A stretch of DNA of 64,000 nt from Costus lasius (Eukaryota; Streptophyta; Magnoliopsida; Zingiberales; Costaceae). Below the pieces are notes generated by a model. That model was not told the origin of the DNA. It made no database searches and saw only the letters and a program-made list of their open reading frames with translations. Position numbers and translations under genes: made by a program. The number at the start of each line of letters is the position of its first letter. Position 1 is the stretch's first letter. Below, in pieces: positions 48,199 to 58,467 of this stretch. The stretch lies in assembly GCA_027563935.2 (NCBI GenBank), contig CM050446.2:129369608-129433607 (forward strand). Reading direction: 5' to 3'.

Positions 48199-48561
48199 AT
48201 TGTAGGTGGCTTGGGTCTTTCATGGCAGTTCTCTTTCGGTATTTTGGTGCTGCTCTACTTCTATTCCCATTATTTCTTTGCAAGCGGGGCAGCGCATATT
48301 GGAGCTATGTTTACAGCATTTTTGTCAGTAGCGAGTGCTTTGGGTACTCCTCCCTTCTTTGCGGCAATGGTCCTCTCCTTCCTCTCCAACCTCATGGGTG
48401 GACTCACACACTATGGCATTGGTTCTGCACCGGTTTTCTATGGCGCAAACTATGTTCCTCTTGCTAAGTGGTGGGGTTACAGATTCCTCGTCTCTATCGT
48501 CAATATTATTATATGGCTTGGCGTTGGCGGCTTATGGTGGAAAACCATTGGCTTGTGGTGA
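48199..48561 (+). CDS. DiT1: Plastid 2-oxoglutarate/malate translocator (DiT1), last exon only
   Basis: The encoded end starts IVGGLGLSW and includes YFYSHYFFASGAAHIGAMFT, SNLMGGLTHYGIGSAPVFYG and the ending KTIGLW. This is the C-terminus of the DASS-family inner-envelope carrier that exchanges stromal malate for cytosolic 2-oxoglutarate for ammonia assimilation. Three to four membrane helices are covered. The exon begins in phase 0 after a CAG acceptor at 48196-48198; the in-frame codons upstream from 48124 are not part of the protein. The frame is clean to TGA, so this exon looks under constraint. No earlier exon is found in the 5 kb upstream, which is filled by the chromovirus. It is either a real gene with a very long last intron or an isolated fragment. 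Confidence 0.88.
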   Translation: MVGGLGLSWQFSFGILVLLYFYSHYFFASGAAHIGAMFTAFLSVASALGTPPFFAAMVLSFLSNLMGGLTHYGIGSAPVFYGANYVPLAKWWGYRFLVSIVNIIIWLGVGGLWWKTIGLW

Positions 48562-49017
48562 AGAAAGCTAATAAAATTAACTTTGCTTTCCGCTTACATA
48601 CTTGTATGCCCAAAGTTGTTCTTGGGATGCATCGAAAACTTGGTGTCTTTTTTTTTTTTTTTTTGGATTTTATGTTGGTTATTTTTTACTAGAGAATATG
48701 TGGTTCCATGCCGATTGGAACGGAAACATTTTTTTAGGCAAAAGATTTTTGTCATTTATTTGTCGATATAATTTTCTGATGCTTCCACCTGTTATCCGGA
48801 AACATTGATCAATCATAAGAATTAATATTGTTTAGTGTCTCTATCCTCTTGTTCCCGATTATTGTTTTTCACATTTTCAGGCTATAAGCCTACGGACTAT
48901 TGTAGTATTTGCCTGTTATTGCTAATTATAATTTTCATTTGATAGGCTTATTAATGGAACCTAAAGAAATTGTTTATGCTATTCGGCAATTAATAAATAA
49001 ATTCTCAACAAACTTCA
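48562..49017 (+). other. 3' flank / probable 3' UTR of DiT1
   Basis: AT-rich, with a T run of about 20 at 48643-48664 and several AATAAA-like signals. No ORF. Confidence 0.5.
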
Positions 49018-49039
49018 GTCTGAGCTAGAGGTGGCCAAC

Positions 49040-49335
49040 GGGCCGGGCCGGCCCGCGGCCCGCACGGCCCGGCACGACGCGGGCCGGGCACGGCACGGCC
49101 CGTTGACCAAGTCAACGGGCCGCGGGCGGCCCGCGGCCCGTCACGGGTCGTGCTGGGCCGGGGGTTCGCGGCCCGCGGGCCGGGCCGGGCACGGCCCGCA
49201 AGCGTGCCGGGCCGGGCACGGCACGCGGGCCGGGCCGGGCACGGCGCGGGCCGGGCCGGGCACGGCACGCGGGCCGGGCCGGGCACGGCACGCGGGCCGG
49301 GCCGGGCACGGCACGAACCCGGGCCAGGCACGGCA
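49040..49335. repeat. Left subterminal GC-rich repeats of the hAT element
   Basis: GCGGGCCGGGCCGGGCACGG recurs about every 24 bases from 49170 to 49310, with looser GGCCCG/CGGGCC units before. Self-complementary cores could bind a transposase or form stems. Confidence 0.8.
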
Positions 49336-49687
49336 CGCATGAAAATTGTATTTTTTACCTAAATGCCCTCATAATAGTTATAAAAATTTTAAAAGTTAGG
49401 GATATAATTGTCTTTATGGTATAAAATTACCATTTTAGCCTCTTTTAATAATTAAAAATAGGGTATAAATATGTAATTATACACCCAATTCATCCCTATA
49501 AATTGACCCCCCAACCCTCTCATTTCTTCACACAAGTTTCCAACTATCTTTGGAATAATTTCTCATTCTCTCTTAATTCTCTTAATCTCTTTTCTAAGTC
49601 TTGAGTTACAATTAGTTTCTTAATTGAACTCAAACTTAAGCTTCTTCTTAGCCATCAAGAATTCAATGCTCTCTCGGTCTACACTAG

Positions 49688-49818
49688 TCATTTTTTTCTA
49701 TGCCTCGTGCTCACCACGTGACTAGACGTGGAGAAGATCAAGTAAGTATTAAATTAATTTACTTTTATAATATAATTATCACGTGGTGAGCACGAGCACG
49801 AGACATAGAGAAAAATGA
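49688..49818. repeat. Inverted repeat around the first ATG of the hAT gene
   Basis: Arm 1 (49688-49720) contains CTATGCCTCGTGCTCACCAC; arm 2 (49779-49818) is its inverse with one extra GAGCAC. The spacer is about 58 bp. Confidence 0.85.
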
Positions 49819-50351
49819 CAGATAATAGAAGAGTGAAGATAATTATCATTATGCCAAATTCTCAACGTTCAATTTTCTTTACTTCTACCTTAAATTTCTT
49901 CAATGCTGATCAATGGAGAATCACTATTTTAAGTATTATCGAACGTGTTAGTCAACTTATACGAATTGATGTATTAAGGTTTGAAGAATACTTTATCCAC
50001 TTATCTGATCATGCAAGACAAGAATTTTTGGCTTCTCCCTCTCCTTCTGGGGTTGAGATTGAAATAGAGGCTGATGACTTTGAAATAAGTGATAGTGAGG
50101 AGGATAGTGATAATATCAACGATGAGCCGGAGCAATATATCGAAACAAACCAAGCACAAGAGTCACTTGAGTTTTTTATTATTGAAGAAGGAGATAGAGC
50201 TGAAAACATGGAGTGCGCAATATGCATAGAGAAGATGGAGCACGGAGCGCAAGTATGCTTAACACAATGCTCGCATATCTTCCATAGTAGCTGCTTGCGT
50301 AGTTGGCTACGGGTCAATTGTGTATGCCCATTATGTCGACAATTGATTTAA
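49815..50351 (+). CDS. RING-H2 finger protein carried by the hAT element
   Basis: 178 codons from ATG at 49815. The C-terminus is a complete RING-H2 finger: CAIC at about residue 136, then CSHIFH, C, and CPLC, giving C-x2-C-x14-C-x-H-x2-H-x2-C-x10-C-x2-C. Such fingers bind E2 enzymes in ubiquitin ligases. The N-terminal 70 residues are not recognised; residues 85-125 are acidic (SDSEEDSD). An upstream ATG at 49700 begins MPRAHHVTRRGEDQ and ends exactly at a GTAAGT donor (49742); splicing to 49809 would keep frame, so the true start may be there. Being inside a transposon, it may be cargo or a transposon-adapted gene. Not typical of hAT elements. Confidence 0.8.
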   Translation: MTDNRRVKIIIIMPNSQRSIFFTSTLNFFNADQWRITILSIIERVSQLIRIDVLRFEEYFIHLSDHARQEFLASPSPSGVEIEIEADDFEISDSEEDSDNINDEPEQYIETNQAQESLEFFIIEEGDRAENMECAICIEKMEHGAQVCLTQCSHIFHSSCLRSWLRVNCVCPLCRQLI

Positions 50352-50549
50352 GCATAAATGTATAATTTATGAATATGAAATTTAATCGAGTTGGTTTTAA
50401 CTTTAGTCATGTGTTGTTAGTATTGTTAATAAATAAATTAATATTAATTTAATAAAATATATTAAAATTAAAATTATATATGTTTAAAATAAAATAATTA
50501 ATTAAATAATAATTAAATATTTTTTTTAAAAAAATATGCAAAATACATA

Positions 50550-50915
50550 ATACGGGCCAAAGTCGGCCCGTGGGCCAAAGTCGGCCCGTGGGCCACATTC
50601 GGGCCGTGCCTGGCACGGCCCGCTGGGCCGACTATAGCCCACGGGCCGGTTTCAGCCCGCGTGCCGAATCTGGCCCGCGTGCCGGATTCGGCCCGCGGGC
50701 CGGATTCGGCCCGCGTGCCGGATCCGGGCCCGGCCAGAGGCTGAGCCGTGCCTGGGCCGGCACGGTTAAACGTGCCGTGGGCCGTGCCGGGCCCAGGCAT
50801 TTTGCCGTCGTGCCGTGCCCGGCACGGCACGATTACAATCGTGCCGTGCCTGGCACGGCACGACTTCTGGCGGGCCGAGGCGGGCCCGGGCCCGGGCCGG
50901 CCCGGGCACGGCCCA
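50550..50915. repeat. Right subterminal GC-rich repeats of the hAT element
   Basis: Units such as GGGCCAAAGTCGGCCCGT and GCCGGATTCGGCCCGCG alternate, then GTGCCGTGCCTGGCACGGCACG palindromes. Confidence 0.8.
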
Positions 50916-50935
50916 TGGCCACCTCTAGTCTGAGC

Positions 50936-51654
50936 AACAAACTTTGGCACAACCAACTAATCATGTCTAGATCCAGGTGTTGTGTAAAACTCTAGTAGAA
51001 TTTTATGTAAAATATCACTATGCTCTTCTTGAACAATATTTAATTTTTCTATGCCTACTTGAATTTTTATCTTACGAATAATATGCTTCAATAATGTGAA
51101 ATTTTGTAGAACGCAATGAAGAGCACAAAGAAAATATTGCACAAGATGTATGAAAAAACAATGAATGGAAGCAAATATAAAATAAAATATATATATTTTT
51201 TATTTTAAACTCAGAACAACTCTTAAGACTTAGATTAACCAAGTATATTCATCATTTAATTACTATATCAAAAGGAAAATGGATCTACGAAGAGTTAGCA
51301 CTTCAAAGGCTCGAATGGTCTTATTTTTCATATCCCTATGGCATAACAAATTATTCAAAAATTCTTATTCGTGCCATAAAATTAGAACCTTTGAGTTCGC
51401 TTGCAACGCGTGTCACCCTTAAACTAAAAGGGAAAAAGGTGATATATATTTATAAACACATGTTGGGGAAGGTTATACTAATTATACTAATACTGTGTTT
51501 AATTGAGCGGACTGAAAATTAAAAAGAATAAAATAAAATTCTTTCTTTACGTTTAGCTAAAGGAGAAAAAAATTTAAAAGATTAATATAAAGAATCTTTA
51601 TTTTTCTTTTAATACTTATATTATATAAATATTATCAAAACAGTCCCCCCACAA
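50936..51654. other. AT-rich spacer, no gene recognised
   Basis: No ORF with recognisable content; low-complexity A/T stretches near 51170-51200 and 51520-51620. Confidence 0.4.
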
Positions 51655-52203
51655 ATCCTTTGAAATGCTTCAACATCCTCCTGATTGGAAGAAGGAGATG
51701 CATAAAGAACGAAGTCGCTGAAGTCAGGACAAACTTCTGCCAAGCAGCAAAGCCAGCTTCAACTTGAACTGCTCGCCGTTCTCCCTCTTCTCCACATCCT
51801 CCTCTTCCAAATTCAGCTCAATCTACTCTTAAAGCCACCTGTAAAATCCTGCATTGTTTCTGCACAGCTCAAATATCATCACCACCTGCCCCGCATGCTC
51901 CAACGTGTTCACACCATCGCCGCCAGTGCCCCTCCGGTCACTTCAACAACCGCCGGCAGCGACCCGAGAACCGAGACCCGCAATGCCGATCAACCCCAAC
52001 CCCACCGAAACCAGCCCCGCACAAATAGGCCCCGCGGCAGCCAGACTCCGGTTAATTCTCAAAACCACCTTCCCTACCTTCATGTACTCTTCCTCATCCT
52101 TCACCTTCAACACCCTCAGAAGCCCCCTCATCTCCTCCTCCAACTCCTCGCTCCAAGTGCTTTTGTCTCTTAACATGATTTTTACTTGGGCATGAAAACT
52201 CAT
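51655..52203 (-). pseudogene. F-box At4g22030-like protein, C-terminal pseudogene
   Basis: The minus strand from 52203 reads STWSEELEEEMRGLLRVLKV and EEYMKVGKVVLRINRSLAAA, then GPICAGLVSVGLGLIG. This matches the C-terminal half of plant proteins annotated as F-box At4g22030. Further on, other frames give GGALAAMV, TLEHAGQVVMIFELCRNNAG and LEEEDVEKRENGEQFKLKLA. At least two frameshifts (near 51940 and 51910) and three stops (near 51838-51832 and 51735) break it. The N-terminal half is missing. A dead gene fragment. Confidence 0.7.
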
Positions 52204-52254
52204 TGTTTAATTGCATTACTACTAATGTAATTAATGTTCCATATCTCCTCTTTA

Positions 52255-53156
52255 TTTGGGGTTACATCTGCTTATAGCTTTTGCTGGTTGAAGAAGTTTG
52301 GTTTTAACTTCTGCTGGCTAGGAAAATACCCAAGTGTTTGATTCAATAACTACTTTTAACTTTATGCAGTAATATTTTTTAATAATTATTTTTTTACATG
52401 ATAAATAATTGATAAGGGGGAATTAATCTCAATACTTATAATATCTTAAAATCCTAAACTTCCATCATATAAATAAACAAAATTCAGCTTAACAAATAAA
52501 TATTAACAAAATAATTATTAAAAAAATTATAAATTGAAGCTCAATCCATTATTGAACCCGTAAAACCCAAAACCATCTTCGCCAGGGTTTCGTCGATCGC
52601 GCGGAGAAGCTCGATCTCAACGGTATCTTCAGTGCAGTCAAAGACTCAAACATAGGAGTTGTCGATGGCGGGGTCGACGGCTCTTCTCCGACGAAGATGG
52701 CGAGGTCTGTCGCCGGCGCAGATCGAGGCGGAACCTGTGGACAGATGCGGCGGACGGCGACGGAGGAGCAGCAGCAGACAGTGGAAGGTCCCCTGAGCGG
52801 CTAGAGCGGACGAGATGCAGCGGCGGTGGGCGATGAGATGCAGCGGACGACGACAGACGCTGGAGACGTGGACGGCGGCCGAAGGAGCAGCGGACGGCGA
52901 TGGTCGCTGGAGATGCGGACGGCGGCCGAAGGAGCAGCAGGGACGGTGGGCGTAGGAGAACGCGAGTTGCCTTTTTTCGGAAGACGAAGGAGCAACGCGA
53001 GCTGCTGCCCGAAGAAAGCAGGAATCCGCCTGCTTCTCCAGAAAAGCAGAATACTGCTGCCTGCCCCAGCAATAGCAGCCCCAAACCTACCTATTACACC
53101 AGCTTTTGCTGCCCGCCCCAGCAAAAGCAGTGCGGGCAGCAACCCCAAACCGGCCC
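52255..53156. mobile_element. Possible MITE-like element with a GC-rich core
   Basis: The left side TTTGGGGTTACATCTGC…GCTTTTGCTGG and the inverse of the right side TTTGGGGTTGCTGCCCGC…GCTTTTGCTGG agree. The core (52630-52980) is GC-rich with GGCGGACGGCG repeats and spurious long ORFs on both strands. The left tip lacks the GGCC seen on the right. No clear duplication. Confidence 0.4.
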
Positions 53157-53449
53157 AAAATCATTTTGTCTTCCGCTTGTTGATGCCAGTTGCGAGTAGC
53201 CTTTTTGTCTACCATATTCATACCATTGAGTTTGACATTCATACGTAAGCTTTTCTCGTTAGATTGCATTAAGAAATTCAAGCATCCCCATGCATACAAC
53301 TATATACTTCTTTTTTGTTGCTTCGGACACTTCGCATACTAGATGTATCGTTCCCATCCCTTTCGCTCAAAGAGACAGAAGCCATGTGCAGTTACATCCC
53401 TTCTTCCTTGAGGCTATTATTATAGTCCTCTACCATTATGATATTAAAG
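53157..53449. other. Unassigned spacer
   Basis: No feature recognised. Confidence 0.35.
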
Positions 53450-53973
53450 GACATTTAGCTCGATTAAATAAAATATAAAAAATAATATTTCTATTTCAAT
53501 CAACAAAATTTGATAAAAAAAATTAATTGTAGAGATTAAGAGTGAAAAACCTAAAGGTGTAGAGAATCTTATTGTCATGAATATTTGGGCTCTCATGCAA
53601 GTTTAATCTGGATAAAACACCTAAGATGCAACCAATATTCTTTTCCTCTGAATCGCGAACCGTGGAGAAGTTGACCGGTGACCTTTCAACTCTGCGTAGC
53701 AAAAGAAGAGAAAGAAATATGTGGAAGAGATTTTGCGATTACTAATGGCTATGCACTATCTATTGTGTATATGATTGGAACTCACATGCCTATTTATAGG
53801 ATAAAACCCTCGTAGTTAAAACCGTCAAATTAAATCAGGCAGCTACAACATATTTGTCACAAATAGCATTTCAAATAAAAATAATCAATAATAGCAAGTA
53901 AAATAACTAAAATATTAACATAATAAAAATAGAAAAATCTAAAAATAAAAAGTTTTAATTTTAAATTTCAACA
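53450..53973 (-). repeat. Solo LTR related to copia element 2
   Basis: Shared blocks with 8729-9216: ATCAACAAAAT, CGNGAACCGTGGAGAAGTTGA-like, CCTATTTATAGG, and the ending AGTTTTAATTTTAAATTTCAACA. Order is kept but divergence is high. No internal sequence on either side. The left edge is approximate. Confidence 0.65.
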
Positions 53974-54657
53974 TGGACTAGATTTTTTTTATAGTATCAT
54001 CATTGAGGTCCTCCTCAGTCCTCATAGAAAGCATTAAACTTACTTTTGGATGGACAACTTCAAATATACACTCTTATTACTCCATGCAAATCTCTTCCAA
54101 GTAGAAGAATAAAGCAGTGATTGTAAGGTGAAGACTTGCTTTTCTCTCTTTCTTGAGTCAAATGAAGCTTGTGAACTACTCTATCAATCCTTGTATAGAT
54201 GTTAAACTTATGATATTCTATAGATATCACTCTTATTATGCTCATAGTAGCAAACAACTTGCCCTTTTAGTCATGTCTTAGTCATCCAACAATAACATAG
54301 AGAATTGCTTCACATATAAGAGTTGCGTTGAAACTCTTTAACTCCTCTAAGCAATGAGCATTCCCTAGATTGCTTGGAAAGCATTCAATCTCATCGAACA
54401 TAAAATTACAATTGTCATCTCAATTCCATAGAAATGTGACTCAACATCAATCATGTGTTCTTTGGTGGTTCTCATCTTATCTATAGATGTATCTAACAAA
54501 ACCTTCCCAATATTTAAATTTGAATTTTATTTTCCATTTAAGCCTTCACAATGTCTAAACCAACTTCAATTTGAATTTGTGTAACAACCTTTGTCAATAA
54601 GGTGATACAATTTTCTATAATACTAAATTGAATGACACTCTAATCATCATGGTGGTG
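53974..54657. other. Unassigned spacer
   Basis: No convincing ORF; may include decayed transposon sequence. Confidence 0.35.
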
Positions 54658-55410
54658 TAATGTTACAACCCGCTTAATAAGAAAATGGACTCATTAACTT
54701 GGTGAGCATTATAACAACATGACCCAATTTAGAATACCTAAGCTCAGGTCAATAGTAGTAAGCTCATTAAATTTTATATATTATATTATCTTTTCTTTCA
54801 CTTCTCATGTGAGACTAAACTAGGATATCACAATTTTCCTTGCTTAAGGGTCTGCTTCATAATTATGCTAAACTATGTTGTACTATATTATGATGTCAAA
54901 ATTTATAAATAAATATATTATTTTAAATTATTTAAAATAATAATACTTAAAATTTTAATTAAAATCATCAGAATTACTTTTTTAGAGAAATAGAAACAAC
55001 AAAAACATCTAATTATAGTCTTCCCAACTTTTGCTTTTTTAGTATTTTTTCTACTGCTTTTCATTATCAAACACTTTTTTAGTTGTTTTCTGCTTAAAAG
55101 TAGCTTAAAAGTGGAGCCAAATAGGCCTTAAAACTTGACATCCTCGTCAATTAAGGCCTAACACATGCCTAGAAGCCATCTTTTAGTTTATGGCATGTGA
55201 GATCAGTCTAATGGCAACTTTACTAGCCTCAGCAGCCAATTGTGATACTCTAGTTTAGTTTCACATGAGAAGTGGGAAAAAAGATAATATGATATAAGAC
55301 TTAATAAGCTTAATACTACTAACTTAGACTTAAGCATTTTTAACTAGGTCATGTTGTCATTCAGGTCGCCAGTTAATGGGTTAATTTACTCATTAAGTGG
55401 GTTCTATCAT
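54658..55410. mobile_element. Foldback element with about 180-bp inverted arms
   Basis: 54658-54835 and the inverse of 55237-55410 align along their length, sharing ACAACATGACC, TATTATCTTTT, CACTTCTCATGTGA and ACTAAACTAG in order. The loop of about 400 bp has no ORF. Outer edges are not exact and no duplication was found. Confidence 0.65.
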
Positions 55411-56318
55411 GTAAATTTGCTATGATATCAAACATTTGACCTTGTGAATTCTATGTGGTATATTCTTTTGCTCTTATTAGATAATAATTAACCTCCCTTG
55501 TATTTAGTACTTGAACTTTTAGTGATAGTAATATACTAAAACTCCGTAGAATGTCACGCAAATACTCTATAACCAGGGCTCCATAAAGAGCATAAAGAAA
55601 TAAATAGTAAATGCGATAGTTACACAAGAAGATAGATGGTCACAGATACAAGAGCATAAGGCAAAGAACCCTCACTTTTTAAATTCTAGAAAACCTCGAT
55701 ACCCTATTTAACCAAGTACATTCATCTCTTAAATACTATAATGGAGAGTAAAAGGGTCTAAGATGAGTTCAAGGCTTCAATGGGCTATTTGCACACATCT
55801 CCTAACACGGCATAGTGTGCTCTTTAAGAATCCTTACTCTGCATCATATAATTCAATCCCTTAACCTAGCCTACTGCATACACTATCATTAAACACCGGA
55901 AAAAATATTGTCATATACAATATATAAACATGTAATAGGGATGAATCATATAATTTATACCAATCTTTGTTGAGGCCCTATCTTAAAGTTGGCAAATTTT
56001 GACAAAACTAGTAATACCATGGAAATTCCCATGGCAAGTTCACATCACATGAATCATGATGCAATATAAAATTGTCCAAATATGAGTTTAGTGTAATCAC
56101 AAAATTTCGAGTCTGGTCAAGTTATTGACATGTTATTTTCGAACAAGATAAATAGGTCATTGAGTTATGATCCGGGTCGAACCAAATTAGTTACATATCT
56201 AAAGCACTCTATTAAAATAAATAATCAAATGGAAGGATCAAATTCAAAATAAAAAATAAAAAACATATATGAAAGGGAGTAACAACAAGGTTTAGTGACT
56301 ATACCCTGTTGACGACCA
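55411..56318. other. Intergenic, 3' flank of the PPR gene
   Basis: AT-rich, no ORF. 55560-55900 resembles decayed repeat sequence also present at 51100-51420 (shared ATCCCTATGGCATAACA-like and CCAAGTATATTCATC-like words). Confidence 0.4.
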
Positions 56319-58112
56319 TCACCAGTAATCGCCGCATGAACACATGCCATCCTCAAAACGATGGAAACGATTGTTATCCCTCAGAACAATAGCCCGTCCC
56401 GTGCATTTGGACAGGAACTTGATAGCTGTGTGGCAATCCACACACACCCTCAAGTTCTTCATCACTCTAATGGGCTGCCCCTCCGGCACCAGCAGTAATC
56501 CCAACCCAATCGCCAGACGCTCGCTGTGATACCAAATCGCCGCGCGCTTCTCCTCTCCATCGACATCTCTCAGCACTTGGCTCGTGTCCGGCACGTAGCC
56601 GGCCCTCTCCATCCTCTCCCCTACCTCCTCCAATGCTGCGTATATCTCATCGCTCCTGGGGTGTCTCCGGTCTCCCGAGGCAAAGGTATGCACTTTTCCG
56701 GCAGCCTCCAACCAACTAAGCCCCGTCTCCTTGCGCACGCCTCGGTCCCGCATCGCCTTCCGCGTTCGAGCTGCGTCGGCGTACCGCCCGGCAGCCGCAT
56801 AGGCGTTCGACAACAGCATGTGCACACCAGAGCTCGAAGAGCCAGTTTCGAACAGCTTGCCTGCGGCATAAGCCGCGGTGTCTGCATCCTTGTGGATGCG
56901 GCACCCCGTGATGAGCGCGCTCCAAACCGACTCAGTCGGGTTGATGGGCATCTCCTCTATGAAGGCAACGGCTTCGGTGATGCGGCCTGCGCGGCTGAGG
57001 AGGTCGACCATGGCGGCGTAATGCTGGGCTTCGGGTTCAATGCCGTACTCCAATATTAAAGAAAAGTAACGTTTTCCTTCGTCCAGGAGTCCCGCGTGGC
57101 TGCAAGCGGTGAGTAAGCAGAGGAAAGTGATGAAGTTTGGGGCTATGCCGGCGGCTTTCATCTCTTGAAAGCGGTCAAAAGCGGCGCGAGTGTGGCCATG
57201 CTGCGCCGAGGCGATGAGTATCGCATTCCACGCTCCAAGATTTCTATCGGGCATTTTGTCGAACAATGCGTAGGCTTCCTCCACGAGCCCACATTTTGAA
57301 TACAGCGAGATGAGGGAGCTGCCGACGAAGGGAGACGAGTCAAAGTTGGTCTTGAAGCAACGAGCGTGGACACTGGAACCGAGCTCCAGAAGTGTGGTGG
57401 TGCTGCAGACTCTAATGATGCAGGAGTAGGTGAAGTCATTCACCCCCGGGGGTTCGAGCTCCGCGAGCGCCATCTTGAAGAGGCGCAGCGCATCGGCGTC
57501 GAGGCCAGCTTCGGCGTATCCGTAGATCATGGCACTCCAGGATACGACGTTTCGATGTGGCATTAGGTCGAACAGGCGGCGGGCGTCGGCAATGAGGGCA
57601 GACTTGGCGTACATATCGACGAGGGATGAGGTCACAAATACGTCGTCGGCAAATGGAGTCTTAAGGGCGAGAGCGTGGAGTGAGCAAGCGAGGGATGGGG
57701 ACGATACGGCGGCAGCAGCCTTGGCTGCGGAGGGGAGGGAACGGTCGGATGGGGGGACGGCGGCGAGGAGCATGGAACGGAAGGCGGCGAGGGTGGGGAG
57801 GGGAAGACCGTTCTGGGCAAGGGCAGAAAGGAGGGAGGACCAAGCGGCTGGGGGTCGAGGTGAGGGGGAGTCATCGAATGCGGTGCGGGAGAGGAGGGGG
57901 AGGCCACAGCGGGCGTAGAAGGTGATGAGTTGGTTGGAGAGGGGGCGGAGGGCCGTAGCGGGCGAGGAGAGAAGGCCGGACTTGAGGAGGTGAGCGTGGA
58001 GCTGCTTGCCTTTCGGGAGGTCGCGGGCAGCCGAGAGGGAGATGAGGAGGTCGGCGAGAGCGGACGGAGAAGATGGGAGCGACGGCCTGTGGATGGGGTA
58101 GAATGCCGGCAT
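56319..58112 (-). CDS. MEF1: PLS-class PPR protein with DYW domain, MEF1-like
   Basis: 597 codons, one exon, intact. N-terminus MPAFYPIHRP is Ser/Pro/Leu-rich and suits an organelle presequence. PPR motifs in P-L-S order run from about residue 30 to 390 (LLKSGLL; DVFVTSSLVDMYAKSALIAD; NVVSWSAMIYGYAEAG; FVGSSLISLYSKCGLVEEAY; NFITFLCLLTACSHAGLLDE). E and E+ regions follow, then a full DYW deaminase with HSERLA and CVDCH zinc/active-site residues, ending CSCGDYW. DYW proteins convert C to U in organelle transcripts. The end half closely resembles Arabidopsis MEF1 (At5g52630, about 588 residues), a mitochondrial editing factor. The gene is very GC-rich at its 5' end against an AT-rich surround. 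Orthology is inferred, not tested. Confidence 0.9.
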   Translation of the reverse strand: MPAFYPIHRPSLPSSPSALADLLISLSAARDLPKGKQLHAHLLKSGLLSSPATALRPLSNQLITFYARCGLPLLSRTAFDDSPSPRPPAAWSSLLSALAQNGLPLPTLAAFRSMLLAAVPPSDRSLPSAAKAAAAVSSPSLACSLHALALKTPFADDVFVTSSLVDMYAKSALIADARRLFDLMPHRNVVSWSAMIYGYAEAGLDADALRLFKMALAELEPPGVNDFTYSCIIRVCSTTTLLELGSSVHARCFKTNFDSSPFVGSSLISLYSKCGLVEEAYALFDKMPDRNLGAWNAILIASAQHGHTRAAFDRFQEMKAAGIAPNFITFLCLLTACSHAGLLDEGKRYFSLILEYGIEPEAQHYAAMVDLLSRAGRITEAVAFIEEMPINPTESVWSALITGCRIHKDADTAAYAAGKLFETGSSSSGVHMLLSNAYAAAGRYADAARTRKAMRDRGVRKETGLSWLEAAGKVHTFASGDRRHPRSDEIYAALEEVGERMERAGYVPDTSQVLRDVDGEEKRAAIWYHSERLAIGLGLLLVPEGQPIRVMKNLRVCVDCHTAIKFLSKCTGRAIVLRDNNRFHRFEDGMCSCGDYW

Positions 58113-58467
58113 TTATGGAGGTCGGAGTTGCGAGGCCGAAGGAAGCCTATTAAATATTGGCGAGCTAATAACCCGCGCGGGAAAATAATGATCATCATTC
58201 CCTCGGTTAAGTTAATGAATCCTATTATTTATGTTGTTGTGTTAGTTAATGATAACTTCCTTATTTTTTTGGATAATTTCCTTTAGTTTTATCTTGATAT
58301 TGAGGTATGAACTCAAAGTTGATGTTGGAGTTTTCTGCATAATGCATATGGAATCATAATTTTGTTCACTATTTGATCACTAGTGAGGTTGTGTTACTTT
58401 TATTTTATCACATAGGTGGATTAGTTTATGGCAGGGGAAAAATGCAAAAAATGATTGGTTAATAACT
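58113..58467. other. 5' flank of the PPR gene
   Basis: The likely promoter of the minus-strand PPR gene lies here; no element is clear enough to call. Confidence 0.4.

Larger units (their letters stand above)
49026..50927. mobile_element. hAT-type element with a RING-H2 ORF, 1.9 kb
   Basis: Both ends read TAGAGGTGGCCA inward (12-bp terminal inverted repeat), and the 8-bp duplication GTCTGAGC is perfect (49018-49025 and 50928-50935). Subterminal regions of 300-380 bp on each side are built of GGCCGGGC, GGCACGGC and related units. No hAT transposase is present. The only long ORF encodes a RING-H2 protein. The element lies about 460 bp after the DiT1 stop codon. Confidence 0.92.

Noticed and set aside
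49005..49362. Several overlapping Ala/Gly/Pro/Arg-rich ORFs
   Set aside because: Translations of GGCCGGGC subterminal repeats of the hAT element.
50513..50995. ORFs of about 140 codons on both strands
   Set aside because: Right subterminal repeats of the hAT element.
52638..53248. Long ORFs on both strands in the GC-rich block
   Set aside because: Ser/Arg/Ala-rich, no domain, both strands open because of GC-rich repeats in a MITE-like element.
57632..58198. 188-codon ORF overlapping the PPR gene in another frame
   Set aside because: Shadow of the GC-rich 5' part of the PPR gene, low-complexity Ser/Pro/Arg.
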